From Rhynchopus sp. YZ270_cl-10 (Eukaryota > Euglenozoa > Diplonemea > Diplonemida > Diplonemidae), in the NCBI GenBank assembly GCA_964035575.1, contig OZ037872.1, forward strand, positions 992,001 to 1,056,000: a stretch of 64,000 bases of DNA, read 5' to 3'. The stretch's first letter is position 1. Each line of letters begins with the position of its first letter. This document shows, one piece after another, positions 30,374 to 43,017 of the stretch. Both the position numbers and the translations under genes were made by a program. Under the pieces are notes generated by a model. The model did no database searches and was not told the DNA's origin. It saw nothing but the letters and a program-made list of their open reading frames with translations.

Positions 30374-32274
30374 GTGCAGTAAAAATAAATAGCAAACAGC
30401 CGCAACAAAACAAAACAAAAAAGGTGTGAAGGTGTAAGCAGCTGTTTGTATTTTTTTGTTTCTTTTCCTCTCCTCTTCCTCTGCAGTCCCAGACAGGACA
30501 ACAAGACCAGAACTCGCTGTACGCGGACTGTGTACCTGTTTTCCCATTGATGTGCTCTTACCCAGGTGTTTGCCAGCGTGTGTGTATACGTATACGGGGC
30601 ACATTCATAGTTGGAAGCCGGTACCATCTACACCCCTCCCCAGAGGATTCCCCTCTTTTTTCCATTAAACACGTGTTTGTTATGCAGCGCGCACCCCCCA
30701 CCACCACGCCTTTGCTGTGCGGGGGGATGCGGACTGCCTGTTCTCCTGATGTGACATTGCTTGTCCTGTTCCCTGTTTTTTTCTTCTTCTTTCTCTCTTT
30801 TCTTTTTCAAACTTGACAAAAACGTGGACAATAGCTTTTCTGTGTATTGAGGTGATGGTGGGGGAGGGGGGAGGGAGAGGAGGGCAAGTAAGGGCCAGGG
30901 CTGTCCCGCATGCGGGGTTCTGCGTGTGGGTGGCCCATGGTCTCCTCCTCCTCCTCTTCCTCCTCCTCTCCTCCTCTCCGCCGTACCTTGGTAATTTGCT
31001 ATGTGTGCCACGTTTTGTTTGTTCACAAAAAACGTACCCACTTTTTTCTCTTGCAGATGGGTTAAGATGTATGTGCACAAGAGACACATTCATCTGCCAA
31101 CCTTTCTTTCCTTTTTCCTTTTTTCATCCTTTTGTTCTAGTGCACAGGTGTGCTTGTCTGTGGGTCTCTGTCCCGCTGCATTGCCAAGCCCTTGTTTGCT
31201 TTGGTGTACTATAAACGTTGTTGAAAACCACCCAAATGCGCGTGTGGGTCCATGCTCTGCTCCCGTGTGTGTGGTGTGGGCCCCCGCGTTGGAATCACGC
31301 AACCCCCTGTCGTCCACGGTCTAACTCCACTCCCTCGCCCCCCCTTCCCAACCCCCTTTTGTTTATGTCTGTCATCATTCTGCTGCTGTCGGAAGGGAAA
31401 GCAAAGCCGTGGAAGGATTGGGCTGCACTGAACTGGGCTTCGGGAGGGGGGTCGGGGGGCTTCATGCCTCCCACCCCCCTCCCCCGTTTGTGTGCCCCCG
31501 CTGTTCTTCTGGTCTCCCCTCTCACACTGCCGCCACCAGAGTGGCAGCACCCCTGTGCTCATGGTGGCGGTGGTGGTGGTGGTGGTGGTGGAAATATGCA
31601 GGAGGCAGCGCGCGTCGTGTATTGCCACAGATCCGCGTTTGTCCCACAAACGAAGGCTTTTTTTTTTAATATTTTTATTGCAGAACTGGCAACAGTCGAG
31701 TCTTGTTTCCGATATGTGAAAATGTGACCAAAAGGGGAACCGGAACTGTGTTCTGTGTTCTGTGTGGTACATCCTAGGGTGTCCACATGGATACAGTTAA
31801 GTTTTCAAACAAATTAAGCATGCGAAGGAAAAGAAAACGAAAAAAAACTACAAAATACCGAGGGATGCATGTGTCCCGCCAACGGATCAACCACACAAAT
31901 AACGTAATAGAAAACAATTATAAAAAAAAAGGGGGGGGCGCAACCTGTTTCTTCGATACTCCCCTGCCACCCCTTTCCTTTAGGCGCGACAACGCCATAC
32001 TGTCCTTTGAATCTCTCCTCACATGCACTCTGTCTCCGCTCATGGGATGGACTTGCCTTGCTGCACACTTGACTAACTTAAATGTTCTCCGCACAACGGC
32101 CAGTAATAAACGGGAATAGCTACGGGAAGGAAATGTGCGCATATTTATCGTTTTACCTCACCATTTTACGCCCGCTTCCCCTTCTGGGAGCAGCCACCTC
32201 AGACCCCACTTCACCCCACCGCACCCGCACCCGCACCCCACAGGAACCACAAGACAAAGCAAAAGGCCAAGACA

Positions 32275-33954
32275 ATGCGTGTGTTGTTCCTTGCGGCGAT
32301 GGCCGCAGCGTCGTCTGCATCCTTGGTGCAGCTGCACGCTGCGCAGAACGTGCCTGCCGGGTGGAGGCTGACGAGCGAGAAGGTTGCGCCTGGGGCGAAG
32401 TTCCACAACGTGGCGATCGGGATGAAGCGCTCGAACGTGGCGGAGCTCGACAGGCTCATTGCGGACGTGTCGAACCCCGCAAGCCCGAACTACCTGAACT
32501 ACCCGACGTACGCGGAGATGGGTGACCTGGTGCGCCCGGCAGCGTCGAACACGGCGGCAGTGAAGGCGTGGCTGGCACGCCACAACGTGAACGGTGTGGT
32601 GGAGCACGCACACGGCGACTACATGCACTTTGAGGCGACTGCGGAGCAGCTGGAGACGATGGGTGGAGGCCAGTTCTCGACCTACGAGCACCCGACCGGG
32701 ATGAAGGTGCACCGTATGACCTCGGGGGTGAACGTGCCGTCGGAGATTGCGGCTGTGATTGACACCTTTGCTGGGTTCCACGGCTTCCCCCTGAACCCGA
32801 CTGTGAGCGCAGAGAAGAAGGTGGTGACGGAGAAGGTGGAGGCCTGCGCCGGGTGCGTTGTGACCCCGCCCTTCCTGCGCACGATGTACAACATCTCCGA
32901 TGTTGCCAAGAGCGGAAAGTCGAACCTGAACGCGATTGCGCAGTACCAGGGCCAGTACGTGTCCGACTCGGACCTGGCGAGCTTCTGCGAGACGTACGAC
33001 CCGTCGTCGGGCTCGTGCAAGATTGAGAAGTACGTGGGCCAGGACGAGCAGAAGGAGCCCGGTGTTGAGTCGATGCTTGACACCGAGTACATTGTGCCCC
33101 TGGGCAAGCAGGGCACCTGGGTGTACTCGTACCCGAACTTCGACTTCTGCTCGGACCTGATCAACTTCGGATCGAACGTGACGAGCGAGTCCACCTACCC
33201 CTACACCATCAGCATCAGCTACGGGTCGCAGAAGATCGACTTCTGCTCGGCAGCACTGATTGCGCGTTTCTCGCAGGACATCCAGAAGATGGGCACCATG
33301 GGGATCACCGTCATGATCTCGAGCGGAGACGACGGCAGTGGTCACGAAACCCGCCAGGGCGCCAACACCGGAAAGCTCTCCCCGTCGTACCCTGCATCGA
33401 TCCCCTTCGCCGTGGCTGTGGGGTCGACCTACTTCATCTCGGGCAGCAGCGGGGCTGAGGAGGCCACCACGCAGTTCGGGTCTGGCGGTGGGTTCTCCTA
33501 CGACTTCAGCGCCCCGTCGTACCAGACGGCCGACATTGCGACCTACCTGTCGACTGTCGACCTCCCCACCACCTACGCATACGCAAAGACCGGCCGTGGA
33601 TCCCCCGATGTGTCTGCCCTGGGCCAGTCGTACACCGTGCGTGTGAACGGCCAGGACATGGGTGTGGGCGGGACCTCTGCGTCGTCCCCGGCCTTCGCAG
33701 GCATTGTGACGCTCCTGAACGAGGCCTGCCTCTCTGTGGGCGGCAAGACCCTTGGGTTCGCCAACCCGCTCTTCTACTCCAACCCGACCATGTTCCGTGA
33801 CGTGACTGCGGGTACCAACGCCATTGGCGAGAACAAGGAGGGCTGGAAGGCCATCAAGGGATGGGACGCGTCCACCGGACTTGGAACCCCGGACTTCGCT
33901 AGGATGCTCCCGGTCGTCAAGGCCGCGTGCGCCGCTGCCGCCAAGAGGAACTGA
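32275..33954 (+). CDS. Sedolisin (S53) protease precursor, copy 3
   Basis: Third identical copy. Signal peptide, pro-domain and catalytic domain are complete, as in copy 1. The spacing to its neighbours is exactly 3,581 bases. Confidence 0.95.
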   Translation: MRVLFLAAMAAASSASLVQLHAAQNVPAGWRLTSEKVAPGAKFHNVAIGMKRSNVAELDRLIADVSNPASPNYLNYPTYAEMGDLVRPAASNTAAVKAWLARHNVNGVVEHAHGDYMHFEATAEQLETMGGGQFSTYEHPTGMKVHRMTSGVNVPSEIAAVIDTFAGFHGFPLNPTVSAEKKVVTEKVEACAGCVVTPPFLRTMYNISDVAKSGKSNLNAIAQYQGQYVSDSDLASFCETYDPSSGSCKIEKYVGQDEQKEPGVESMLDTEYIVPLGKQGTWVYSYPNFDFCSDLINFGSNVTSESTYPYTISISYGSQKIDFCSAALIARFSQDIQKMGTMGITVMISSGDDGSGHETRQGANTGKLSPSYPASIPFAVAVGSTYFISGSSGAEEATTQFGSGGGFSYDFSAPSYQTADIATYLSTVDLPTTYAYAKTGRGSPDVSALGQSYTVRVNGQDMGVGGTSASSPAFAGIVTLLNEACLSVGGKTLGFANPLFYSNPTMFRDVTAGTNAIGENKEGWKAIKGWDASTGLGTPDFARMLPVVKAACAAAAKRN

Positions 33955-35855
33955 GTGCAGTAAAAATAAATAGCAAACAGCCGCAACAAAACAAAACAAA
34001 AAAGGTGTGAAGGTGTAAGCAGCTGTTTGTATTTTTTTGTTTCTTTTCCTCTCCTCTTCCTCTGCAGTCCCAGACAGGACAACAAGACCAGAACTCGCTG
34101 TACGCGGACTGTGTACCTGTTTTCCCATTGATGTGCTCTTACCCAGGTGTTTGCCAGCGTGTGTGTATACGTATACGGGGCACATTCATAGTTGGAAGCC
34201 GGTACCATCTACACCCCTCCCCAGAGGATTCCCCTCTTTTTTCCATTAAACACGTGTTTGTTATGCAGCGCGCACCCCCCACCACCACGCCTTTGCTGTG
34301 CGGGGGGATGCGGACTGCCTGTTCTCCTGATGTGACATTGCTTGTCCTGTTCCCTGTTTTTTTCTTCTTCTTTCTCTCTTTTCTTTTTCAAACTTGACAA
34401 AAACGTGGACAATAGCTTTTCTGTGTATTGAGGTGATGGTGGGGGAGGGGGGAGGGAGAGGAGGGCAAGTAAGGGCCAGGGCTGTCCCGCATGCGGGGTT
34501 CTGCGTGTGGGTGGCCCATGGTCTCCTCCTCCTCCTCTTCCTCCTCCTCTCCTCCTCTCCGCCGTACCTTGGTAATTTGCTATGTGTGCCACGTTTTGTT
34601 TGTTCACAAAAAACGTACCCACTTTTTTCTCTTGCAGATGGGTTAAGATGTATGTGCACAAGAGACACATTCATCTGCCAACCTTTCTTTCCTTTTTCCT
34701 TTTTTCATCCTTTTGTTCTAGTGCACAGGTGTGCTTGTCTGTGGGTCTCTGTCCCGCTGCATTGCCAAGCCCTTGTTTGCTTTGGTGTACTATAAACGTT
34801 GTTGAAAACCACCCAAATGCGCGTGTGGGTCCATGCTCTGCTCCCGTGTGTGTGGTGTGGGCCCCCGCGTTGGAATCACGCAACCCCCTGTCGTCCACGG
34901 TCTAACTCCACTCCCTCGCCCCCCCTTCCCAACCCCCTTTTGTTTATGTCTGTCATCATTCTGCTGCTGTCGGAAGGGAAAGCAAAGCCGTGGAAGGATT
35001 GGGCTGCACTGAACTGGGCTTCGGGAGGGGGGTCGGGGGGCTTCATGCCTCCCACCCCCCTCCCCCGTTTGTGTGCCCCCGCTGTTCTTCTGGTCTCCCC
35101 TCTCACACTGCCGCCACCAGAGTGGCAGCACCCCTGTGCTCATGGTGGCGGTGGTGGTGGTGGTGGTGGTGGAAATATGCAGGAGGCAGCGCGCGTCGTG
35201 TATTGCCACAGATCCGCGTTTGTCCCACAAACGAAGGCTTTTTTTTTTAATATTTTTATTGCAGAACTGGCAACAGTCGAGTCTTGTTTCCGATATGTGA
35301 AAATGTGACCAAAAGGGGAACCGGAACTGTGTTCTGTGTTCTGTGTGGTACATCCTAGGGTGTCCACATGGATACAGTTAAGTTTTCAAACAAATTAAGC
35401 ATGCGAAGGAAAAGAAAACGAAAAAAAACTACAAAATACCGAGGGATGCATGTGTCCCGCCAACGGATCAACCACACAAATAACGTAATAGAAAACAATT
35501 ATAAAAAAAAAGGGGGGGGCGCAACCTGTTTCTTCGATACTCCCCTGCCACCCCTTTCCTTTAGGCGCGACAACGCCATACTGTCCTTTGAATCTCTCCT
35601 CACATGCACTCTGTCTCCGCTCATGGGATGGACTTGCCTTGCTGCACACTTGACTAACTTAAATGTTCTCCGCACAACGGCCAGTAATAAACGGGAATAG
35701 CTACGGGAAGGAAATGTGCGCATATTTATCGTTTTACCTCACCATTTTACGCCCGCTTCCCCTTCTGGGAGCAGCCACCTCAGACCCCACTTCACCCCAC
35801 CGCACCCGCACCCGCACCCCACAGGAACCACAAGACAAAGCAAAAGGCCAAGACA

Positions 35856-37535
35856 ATGCGTGTGTTGTTCCTTGCGGCGATGGCCGCAGCGTCGTCTGCA
35901 TCCTTGGTGCAGCTGCACGCTGCGCAGAACGTGCCTGCCGGGTGGAGGCTGACGAGCGAGAAGGTTGCGCCTGGGGCGAAGTTCCACAACGTGGCGATCG
36001 GGATGAAGCGCTCGAACGTGGCGGAGCTCGACAGGCTCATTGCGGACGTGTCGAACCCCGCAAGCCCGAACTACCTGAACTACCCGACGTACGCGGAGAT
36101 GGGTGACCTGGTGCGCCCGGCAGCGTCGAACACGGCGGCAGTGAAGGCGTGGCTGGCACGCCACAACGTGAACGGTGTGGTGGAGCACGCACACGGCGAC
36201 TACATGCACTTTGAGGCGACTGCGGAGCAGCTGGAGACGATGGGTGGAGGCCAGTTCTCGACCTACGAGCACCCGACCGGGATGAAGGTGCACCGTATGA
36301 CCTCGGGGGTGAACGTGCCGTCGGAGATTGCGGCTGTGATTGACACCTTTGCTGGGTTCCACGGCTTCCCCCTGAACCCGACTGTGAGCGCAGAGAAGAA
36401 GGTGGTGACGGAGAAGGTGGAGGCCTGCGCCGGGTGCGTTGTGACCCCGCCCTTCCTGCGCACGATGTACAACATCTCCGATGTTGCCAAGAGCGGAAAG
36501 TCGAACCTGAACGCGATTGCGCAGTACCAGGGCCAGTACGTGTCCGACTCGGACCTGGCGAGCTTCTGCGAGACGTACGACCCGTCGTCGGGCTCGTGCA
36601 AGATTGAGAAGTACGTGGGCCAGGACGAGCAGAAGGAGCCCGGTGTTGAGTCGATGCTTGACACCGAGTACATTGTGCCCCTGGGCAAGCAGGGCACCTG
36701 GGTGTACTCGTACCCGAACTTCGACTTCTGCTCGGACCTGATCAACTTCGGATCGAACGTGACGAGCGAGTCCACCTACCCCTACACCATCAGCATCAGC
36801 TACGGGTCGCAGAAGATCGACTTCTGCTCGGCAGCACTGATTGCGCGTTTCTCGCAGGACATCCAGAAGATGGGCACCATGGGGATCACCGTCATGATCT
36901 CGAGCGGAGACGACGGCAGTGGTCACGAAACCCGCCAGGGCGCCAACACCGGAAAGCTCTCCCCGTCGTACCCTGCATCGATCCCCTTCGCCGTGGCTGT
37001 GGGGTCGACCTACTTCATCTCGGGCAGCAGCGGGGCTGAGGAGGCCACCACGCAGTTCGGGTCTGGCGGTGGGTTCTCCTACGACTTCAGCGCCCCGTCG
37101 TACCAGACGGCCGACATTGCGACCTACCTGTCGACTGTCGACCTCCCCACCACCTACGCATACGCAAAGACCGGCCGTGGATCCCCCGATGTGTCTGCCC
37201 TGGGCCAGTCGTACACCGTGCGTGTGAACGGCCAGGACATGGGTGTGGGCGGGACCTCTGCGTCGTCCCCGGCCTTCGCAGGCATTGTGACGCTCCTGAA
37301 CGAGGCCTGCCTCTCTGTGGGCGGCAAGACCCTTGGGTTCGCCAACCCGCTCTTCTACTCCAACCCGACCATGTTCCGTGACGTGACTGCGGGTACCAAC
37401 GCCATTGGCGAGAACAAGGAGGGCTGGAAGGCCATCAAGGGATGGGACGCGTCCACCGGACTTGGAACCCCGGACTTCGCTAGGATGCTCCCGGTCGTCA
37501 AGGCCGCGTGCGCCGCTGCCGCCAAGAGGAACTGA
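35856..37535 (+). CDS. Sedolisin (S53) protease precursor, copy 4
   Basis: Fourth identical copy, in the middle of the array, with all catalytic residues present and no disruption. Confidence 0.95.
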   Translation: MRVLFLAAMAAASSASLVQLHAAQNVPAGWRLTSEKVAPGAKFHNVAIGMKRSNVAELDRLIADVSNPASPNYLNYPTYAEMGDLVRPAASNTAAVKAWLARHNVNGVVEHAHGDYMHFEATAEQLETMGGGQFSTYEHPTGMKVHRMTSGVNVPSEIAAVIDTFAGFHGFPLNPTVSAEKKVVTEKVEACAGCVVTPPFLRTMYNISDVAKSGKSNLNAIAQYQGQYVSDSDLASFCETYDPSSGSCKIEKYVGQDEQKEPGVESMLDTEYIVPLGKQGTWVYSYPNFDFCSDLINFGSNVTSESTYPYTISISYGSQKIDFCSAALIARFSQDIQKMGTMGITVMISSGDDGSGHETRQGANTGKLSPSYPASIPFAVAVGSTYFISGSSGAEEATTQFGSGGGFSYDFSAPSYQTADIATYLSTVDLPTTYAYAKTGRGSPDVSALGQSYTVRVNGQDMGVGGTSASSPAFAGIVTLLNEACLSVGGKTLGFANPLFYSNPTMFRDVTAGTNAIGENKEGWKAIKGWDASTGLGTPDFARMLPVVKAACAAAAKRN

Positions 37536-39436
37536 GTGCAGTAAAAATAAATAGCAAACAGCCGCAACAAAACAAAACAAAAAAGGTGTGAAGGTGTAAG
37601 CAGCTGTTTGTATTTTTTTGTTTCTTTTCCTCTCCTCTTCCTCTGCAGTCCCAGACAGGACAACAAGACCAGAACTCGCTGTACGCGGACTGTGTACCTG
37701 TTTTCCCATTGATGTGCTCTTACCCAGGTGTTTGCCAGCGTGTGTGTATACGTATACGGGGCACATTCATAGTTGGAAGCCGGTACCATCTACACCCCTC
37801 CCCAGAGGATTCCCCTCTTTTTTCCATTAAACACGTGTTTGTTATGCAGCGCGCACCCCCCACCACCACGCCTTTGCTGTGCGGGGGGATGCGGACTGCC
37901 TGTTCTCCTGATGTGACATTGCTTGTCCTGTTCCCTGTTTTTTTCTTCTTCTTTCTCTCTTTTCTTTTTCAAACTTGACAAAAACGTGGACAATAGCTTT
38001 TCTGTGTATTGAGGTGATGGTGGGGGAGGGGGGAGGGAGAGGAGGGCAAGTAAGGGCCAGGGCTGTCCCGCATGCGGGGTTCTGCGTGTGGGTGGCCCAT
38101 GGTCTCCTCCTCCTCCTCTTCCTCCTCCTCTCCTCCTCTCCGCCGTACCTTGGTAATTTGCTATGTGTGCCACGTTTTGTTTGTTCACAAAAAACGTACC
38201 CACTTTTTTCTCTTGCAGATGGGTTAAGATGTATGTGCACAAGAGACACATTCATCTGCCAACCTTTCTTTCCTTTTTCCTTTTTTCATCCTTTTGTTCT
38301 AGTGCACAGGTGTGCTTGTCTGTGGGTCTCTGTCCCGCTGCATTGCCAAGCCCTTGTTTGCTTTGGTGTACTATAAACGTTGTTGAAAACCACCCAAATG
38401 CGCGTGTGGGTCCATGCTCTGCTCCCGTGTGTGTGGTGTGGGCCCCCGCGTTGGAATCACGCAACCCCCTGTCGTCCACGGTCTAACTCCACTCCCTCGC
38501 CCCCCCTTCCCAACCCCCTTTTGTTTATGTCTGTCATCATTCTGCTGCTGTCGGAAGGGAAAGCAAAGCCGTGGAAGGATTGGGCTGCACTGAACTGGGC
38601 TTCGGGAGGGGGGTCGGGGGGCTTCATGCCTCCCACCCCCCTCCCCCGTTTGTGTGCCCCCGCTGTTCTTCTGGTCTCCCCTCTCACACTGCCGCCACCA
38701 GAGTGGCAGCACCCCTGTGCTCATGGTGGCGGTGGTGGTGGTGGTGGTGGTGGAAATATGCAGGAGGCAGCGCGCGTCGTGTATTGCCACAGATCCGCGT
38801 TTGTCCCACAAACGAAGGCTTTTTTTTTTAATATTTTTATTGCAGAACTGGCAACAGTCGAGTCTTGTTTCCGATATGTGAAAATGTGACCAAAAGGGGA
38901 ACCGGAACTGTGTTCTGTGTTCTGTGTGGTACATCCTAGGGTGTCCACATGGATACAGTTAAGTTTTCAAACAAATTAAGCATGCGAAGGAAAAGAAAAC
39001 GAAAAAAAACTACAAAATACCGAGGGATGCATGTGTCCCGCCAACGGATCAACCACACAAATAACGTAATAGAAAACAATTATAAAAAAAAAGGGGGGGG
39101 CGCAACCTGTTTCTTCGATACTCCCCTGCCACCCCTTTCCTTTAGGCGCGACAACGCCATACTGTCCTTTGAATCTCTCCTCACATGCACTCTGTCTCCG
39201 CTCATGGGATGGACTTGCCTTGCTGCACACTTGACTAACTTAAATGTTCTCCGCACAACGGCCAGTAATAAACGGGAATAGCTACGGGAAGGAAATGTGC
39301 GCATATTTATCGTTTTACCTCACCATTTTACGCCCGCTTCCCCTTCTGGGAGCAGCCACCTCAGACCCCACTTCACCCCACCGCACCCGCACCCGCACCC
39401 CACAGGAACCACAAGACAAAGCAAAAGGCCAAGACA

Positions 39437-41116
39437 ATGCGTGTGTTGTTCCTTGCGGCGATGGCCGCAGCGTCGTCTGCATCCTTGGTGCAGCTGCACG
39501 CTGCGCAGAACGTGCCTGCCGGGTGGAGGCTGACGAGCGAGAAGGTTGCGCCTGGGGCGAAGTTCCACAACGTGGCGATCGGGATGAAGCGCTCGAACGT
39601 GGCGGAGCTCGACAGGCTCATTGCGGACGTGTCGAACCCCGCAAGCCCGAACTACCTGAACTACCCGACGTACGCGGAGATGGGTGACCTGGTGCGCCCG
39701 GCAGCGTCGAACACGGCGGCAGTGAAGGCGTGGCTGGCACGCCACAACGTGAACGGTGTGGTGGAGCACGCACACGGCGACTACATGCACTTTGAGGCGA
39801 CTGCGGAGCAGCTGGAGACGATGGGTGGAGGCCAGTTCTCGACCTACGAGCACCCGACCGGGATGAAGGTGCACCGTATGACCTCGGGGGTGAACGTGCC
39901 GTCGGAGATTGCGGCTGTGATTGACACCTTTGCTGGGTTCCACGGCTTCCCCCTGAACCCGACTGTGAGCGCAGAGAAGAAGGTGGTGACGGAGAAGGTG
40001 GAGGCCTGCGCCGGGTGCGTTGTGACCCCGCCCTTCCTGCGCACGATGTACAACATCTCCGATGTTGCCAAGAGCGGAAAGTCGAACCTGAACGCGATTG
40101 CGCAGTACCAGGGCCAGTACGTGTCCGACTCGGACCTGGCGAGCTTCTGCGAGACGTACGACCCGTCGTCGGGCTCGTGCAAGATTGAGAAGTACGTGGG
40201 CCAGGACGAGCAGAAGGAGCCCGGTGTTGAGTCGATGCTTGACACCGAGTACATTGTGCCCCTGGGCAAGCAGGGCACCTGGGTGTACTCGTACCCGAAC
40301 TTCGACTTCTGCTCGGACCTGATCAACTTCGGATCGAACGTGACGAGCGAGTCCACCTACCCCTACACCATCAGCATCAGCTACGGGTCGCAGAAGATCG
40401 ACTTCTGCTCGGCAGCACTGATTGCGCGTTTCTCGCAGGACATCCAGAAGATGGGCACCATGGGGATCACCGTCATGATCTCGAGCGGAGACGACGGCAG
40501 TGGTCACGAAACCCGCCAGGGCGCCAACACCGGAAAGCTCTCCCCGTCGTACCCTGCATCGATCCCCTTCGCCGTGGCTGTGGGGTCGACCTACTTCATC
40601 TCGGGCAGCAGCGGGGCTGAGGAGGCCACCACGCAGTTCGGGTCTGGCGGTGGGTTCTCCTACGACTTCAGCGCCCCGTCGTACCAGACGGCCGACATTG
40701 CGACCTACCTGTCGACTGTCGACCTCCCCACCACCTACGCATACGCAAAGACCGGCCGTGGATCCCCCGATGTGTCTGCCCTGGGCCAGTCGTACACCGT
40801 GCGTGTGAACGGCCAGGACATGGGTGTGGGCGGGACCTCTGCGTCGTCCCCGGCCTTCGCAGGCATTGTGACGCTCCTGAACGAGGCCTGCCTCTCTGTG
40901 GGCGGCAAGACCCTTGGGTTCGCCAACCCGCTCTTCTACTCCAACCCGACCATGTTCCGTGACGTGACTGCGGGTACCAACGCCATTGGCGAGAACAAGG
41001 AGGGCTGGAAGGCCATCAAGGGATGGGACGCGTCCACCGGACTTGGAACCCCGGACTTCGCTAGGATGCTCCCGGTCGTCAAGGCCGCGTGCGCCGCTGC
41101 CGCCAAGAGGAACTGA
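39437..41116 (+). CDS. Sedolisin (S53) protease precursor, copy 5
   Basis: Fifth identical copy, complete from signal peptide to the C-terminal Ala/Lys-rich end. Confidence 0.95.
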   Translation: MRVLFLAAMAAASSASLVQLHAAQNVPAGWRLTSEKVAPGAKFHNVAIGMKRSNVAELDRLIADVSNPASPNYLNYPTYAEMGDLVRPAASNTAAVKAWLARHNVNGVVEHAHGDYMHFEATAEQLETMGGGQFSTYEHPTGMKVHRMTSGVNVPSEIAAVIDTFAGFHGFPLNPTVSAEKKVVTEKVEACAGCVVTPPFLRTMYNISDVAKSGKSNLNAIAQYQGQYVSDSDLASFCETYDPSSGSCKIEKYVGQDEQKEPGVESMLDTEYIVPLGKQGTWVYSYPNFDFCSDLINFGSNVTSESTYPYTISISYGSQKIDFCSAALIARFSQDIQKMGTMGITVMISSGDDGSGHETRQGANTGKLSPSYPASIPFAVAVGSTYFISGSSGAEEATTQFGSGGGFSYDFSAPSYQTADIATYLSTVDLPTTYAYAKTGRGSPDVSALGQSYTVRVNGQDMGVGGTSASSPAFAGIVTLLNEACLSVGGKTLGFANPLFYSNPTMFRDVTAGTNAIGENKEGWKAIKGWDASTGLGTPDFARMLPVVKAACAAAAKRN

Positions 41117-43017
41117 GTGCAGTAAAAATAAATAGCAAACAGCCGCAACAAAACAAAACAAAAAAGGTGTGAAGGTGTAAGCAGCTGTTTGTATTTTTTT
41201 GTTTCTTTTCCTCTCCTCTTCCTCTGCAGTCCCAGACAGGACAACAAGACCAGAACTCGCTGTACGCGGACTGTGTACCTGTTTTCCCATTGATGTGCTC
41301 TTACCCAGGTGTTTGCCAGCGTGTGTGTATACGTATACGGGGCACATTCATAGTTGGAAGCCGGTACCATCTACACCCCTCCCCAGAGGATTCCCCTCTT
41401 TTTTCCATTAAACACGTGTTTGTTATGCAGCGCGCACCCCCCACCACCACGCCTTTGCTGTGCGGGGGGATGCGGACTGCCTGTTCTCCTGATGTGACAT
41501 TGCTTGTCCTGTTCCCTGTTTTTTTCTTCTTCTTTCTCTCTTTTCTTTTTCAAACTTGACAAAAACGTGGACAATAGCTTTTCTGTGTATTGAGGTGATG
41601 GTGGGGGAGGGGGGAGGGAGAGGAGGGCAAGTAAGGGCCAGGGCTGTCCCGCATGCGGGGTTCTGCGTGTGGGTGGCCCATGGTCTCCTCCTCCTCCTCT
41701 TCCTCCTCCTCTCCTCCTCTCCGCCGTACCTTGGTAATTTGCTATGTGTGCCACGTTTTGTTTGTTCACAAAAAACGTACCCACTTTTTTCTCTTGCAGA
41801 TGGGTTAAGATGTATGTGCACAAGAGACACATTCATCTGCCAACCTTTCTTTCCTTTTTCCTTTTTTCATCCTTTTGTTCTAGTGCACAGGTGTGCTTGT
41901 CTGTGGGTCTCTGTCCCGCTGCATTGCCAAGCCCTTGTTTGCTTTGGTGTACTATAAACGTTGTTGAAAACCACCCAAATGCGCGTGTGGGTCCATGCTC
42001 TGCTCCCGTGTGTGTGGTGTGGGCCCCCGCGTTGGAATCACGCAACCCCCTGTCGTCCACGGTCTAACTCCACTCCCTCGCCCCCCCTTCCCAACCCCCT
42101 TTTGTTTATGTCTGTCATCATTCTGCTGCTGTCGGAAGGGAAAGCAAAGCCGTGGAAGGATTGGGCTGCACTGAACTGGGCTTCGGGAGGGGGGTCGGGG
42201 GGCTTCATGCCTCCCACCCCCCTCCCCCGTTTGTGTGCCCCCGCTGTTCTTCTGGTCTCCCCTCTCACACTGCCGCCACCAGAGTGGCAGCACCCCTGTG
42301 CTCATGGTGGCGGTGGTGGTGGTGGTGGTGGTGGAAATATGCAGGAGGCAGCGCGCGTCGTGTATTGCCACAGATCCGCGTTTGTCCCACAAACGAAGGC
42401 TTTTTTTTTTAATATTTTTATTGCAGAACTGGCAACAGTCGAGTCTTGTTTCCGATATGTGAAAATGTGACCAAAAGGGGAACCGGAACTGTGTTCTGTG
42501 TTCTGTGTGGTACATCCTAGGGTGTCCACATGGATACAGTTAAGTTTTCAAACAAATTAAGCATGCGAAGGAAAAGAAAACGAAAAAAAACTACAAAATA
42601 CCGAGGGATGCATGTGTCCCGCCAACGGATCAACCACACAAATAACGTAATAGAAAACAATTATAAAAAAAAAGGGGGGGGCGCAACCTGTTTCTTCGAT
42701 ACTCCCCTGCCACCCCTTTCCTTTAGGCGCGACAACGCCATACTGTCCTTTGAATCTCTCCTCACATGCACTCTGTCTCCGCTCATGGGATGGACTTGCC
42801 TTGCTGCACACTTGACTAACTTAAATGTTCTCCGCACAACGGCCAGTAATAAACGGGAATAGCTACGGGAAGGAAATGTGCGCATATTTATCGTTTTACC
42901 TCACCATTTTACGCCCGCTTCCCCTTCTGGGAGCAGCCACCTCAGACCCCACTTCACCCCACCGCACCCGCACCCGCACCCCACAGGAACCACAAGACAA
43001 AGCAAAAGGCCAAGACA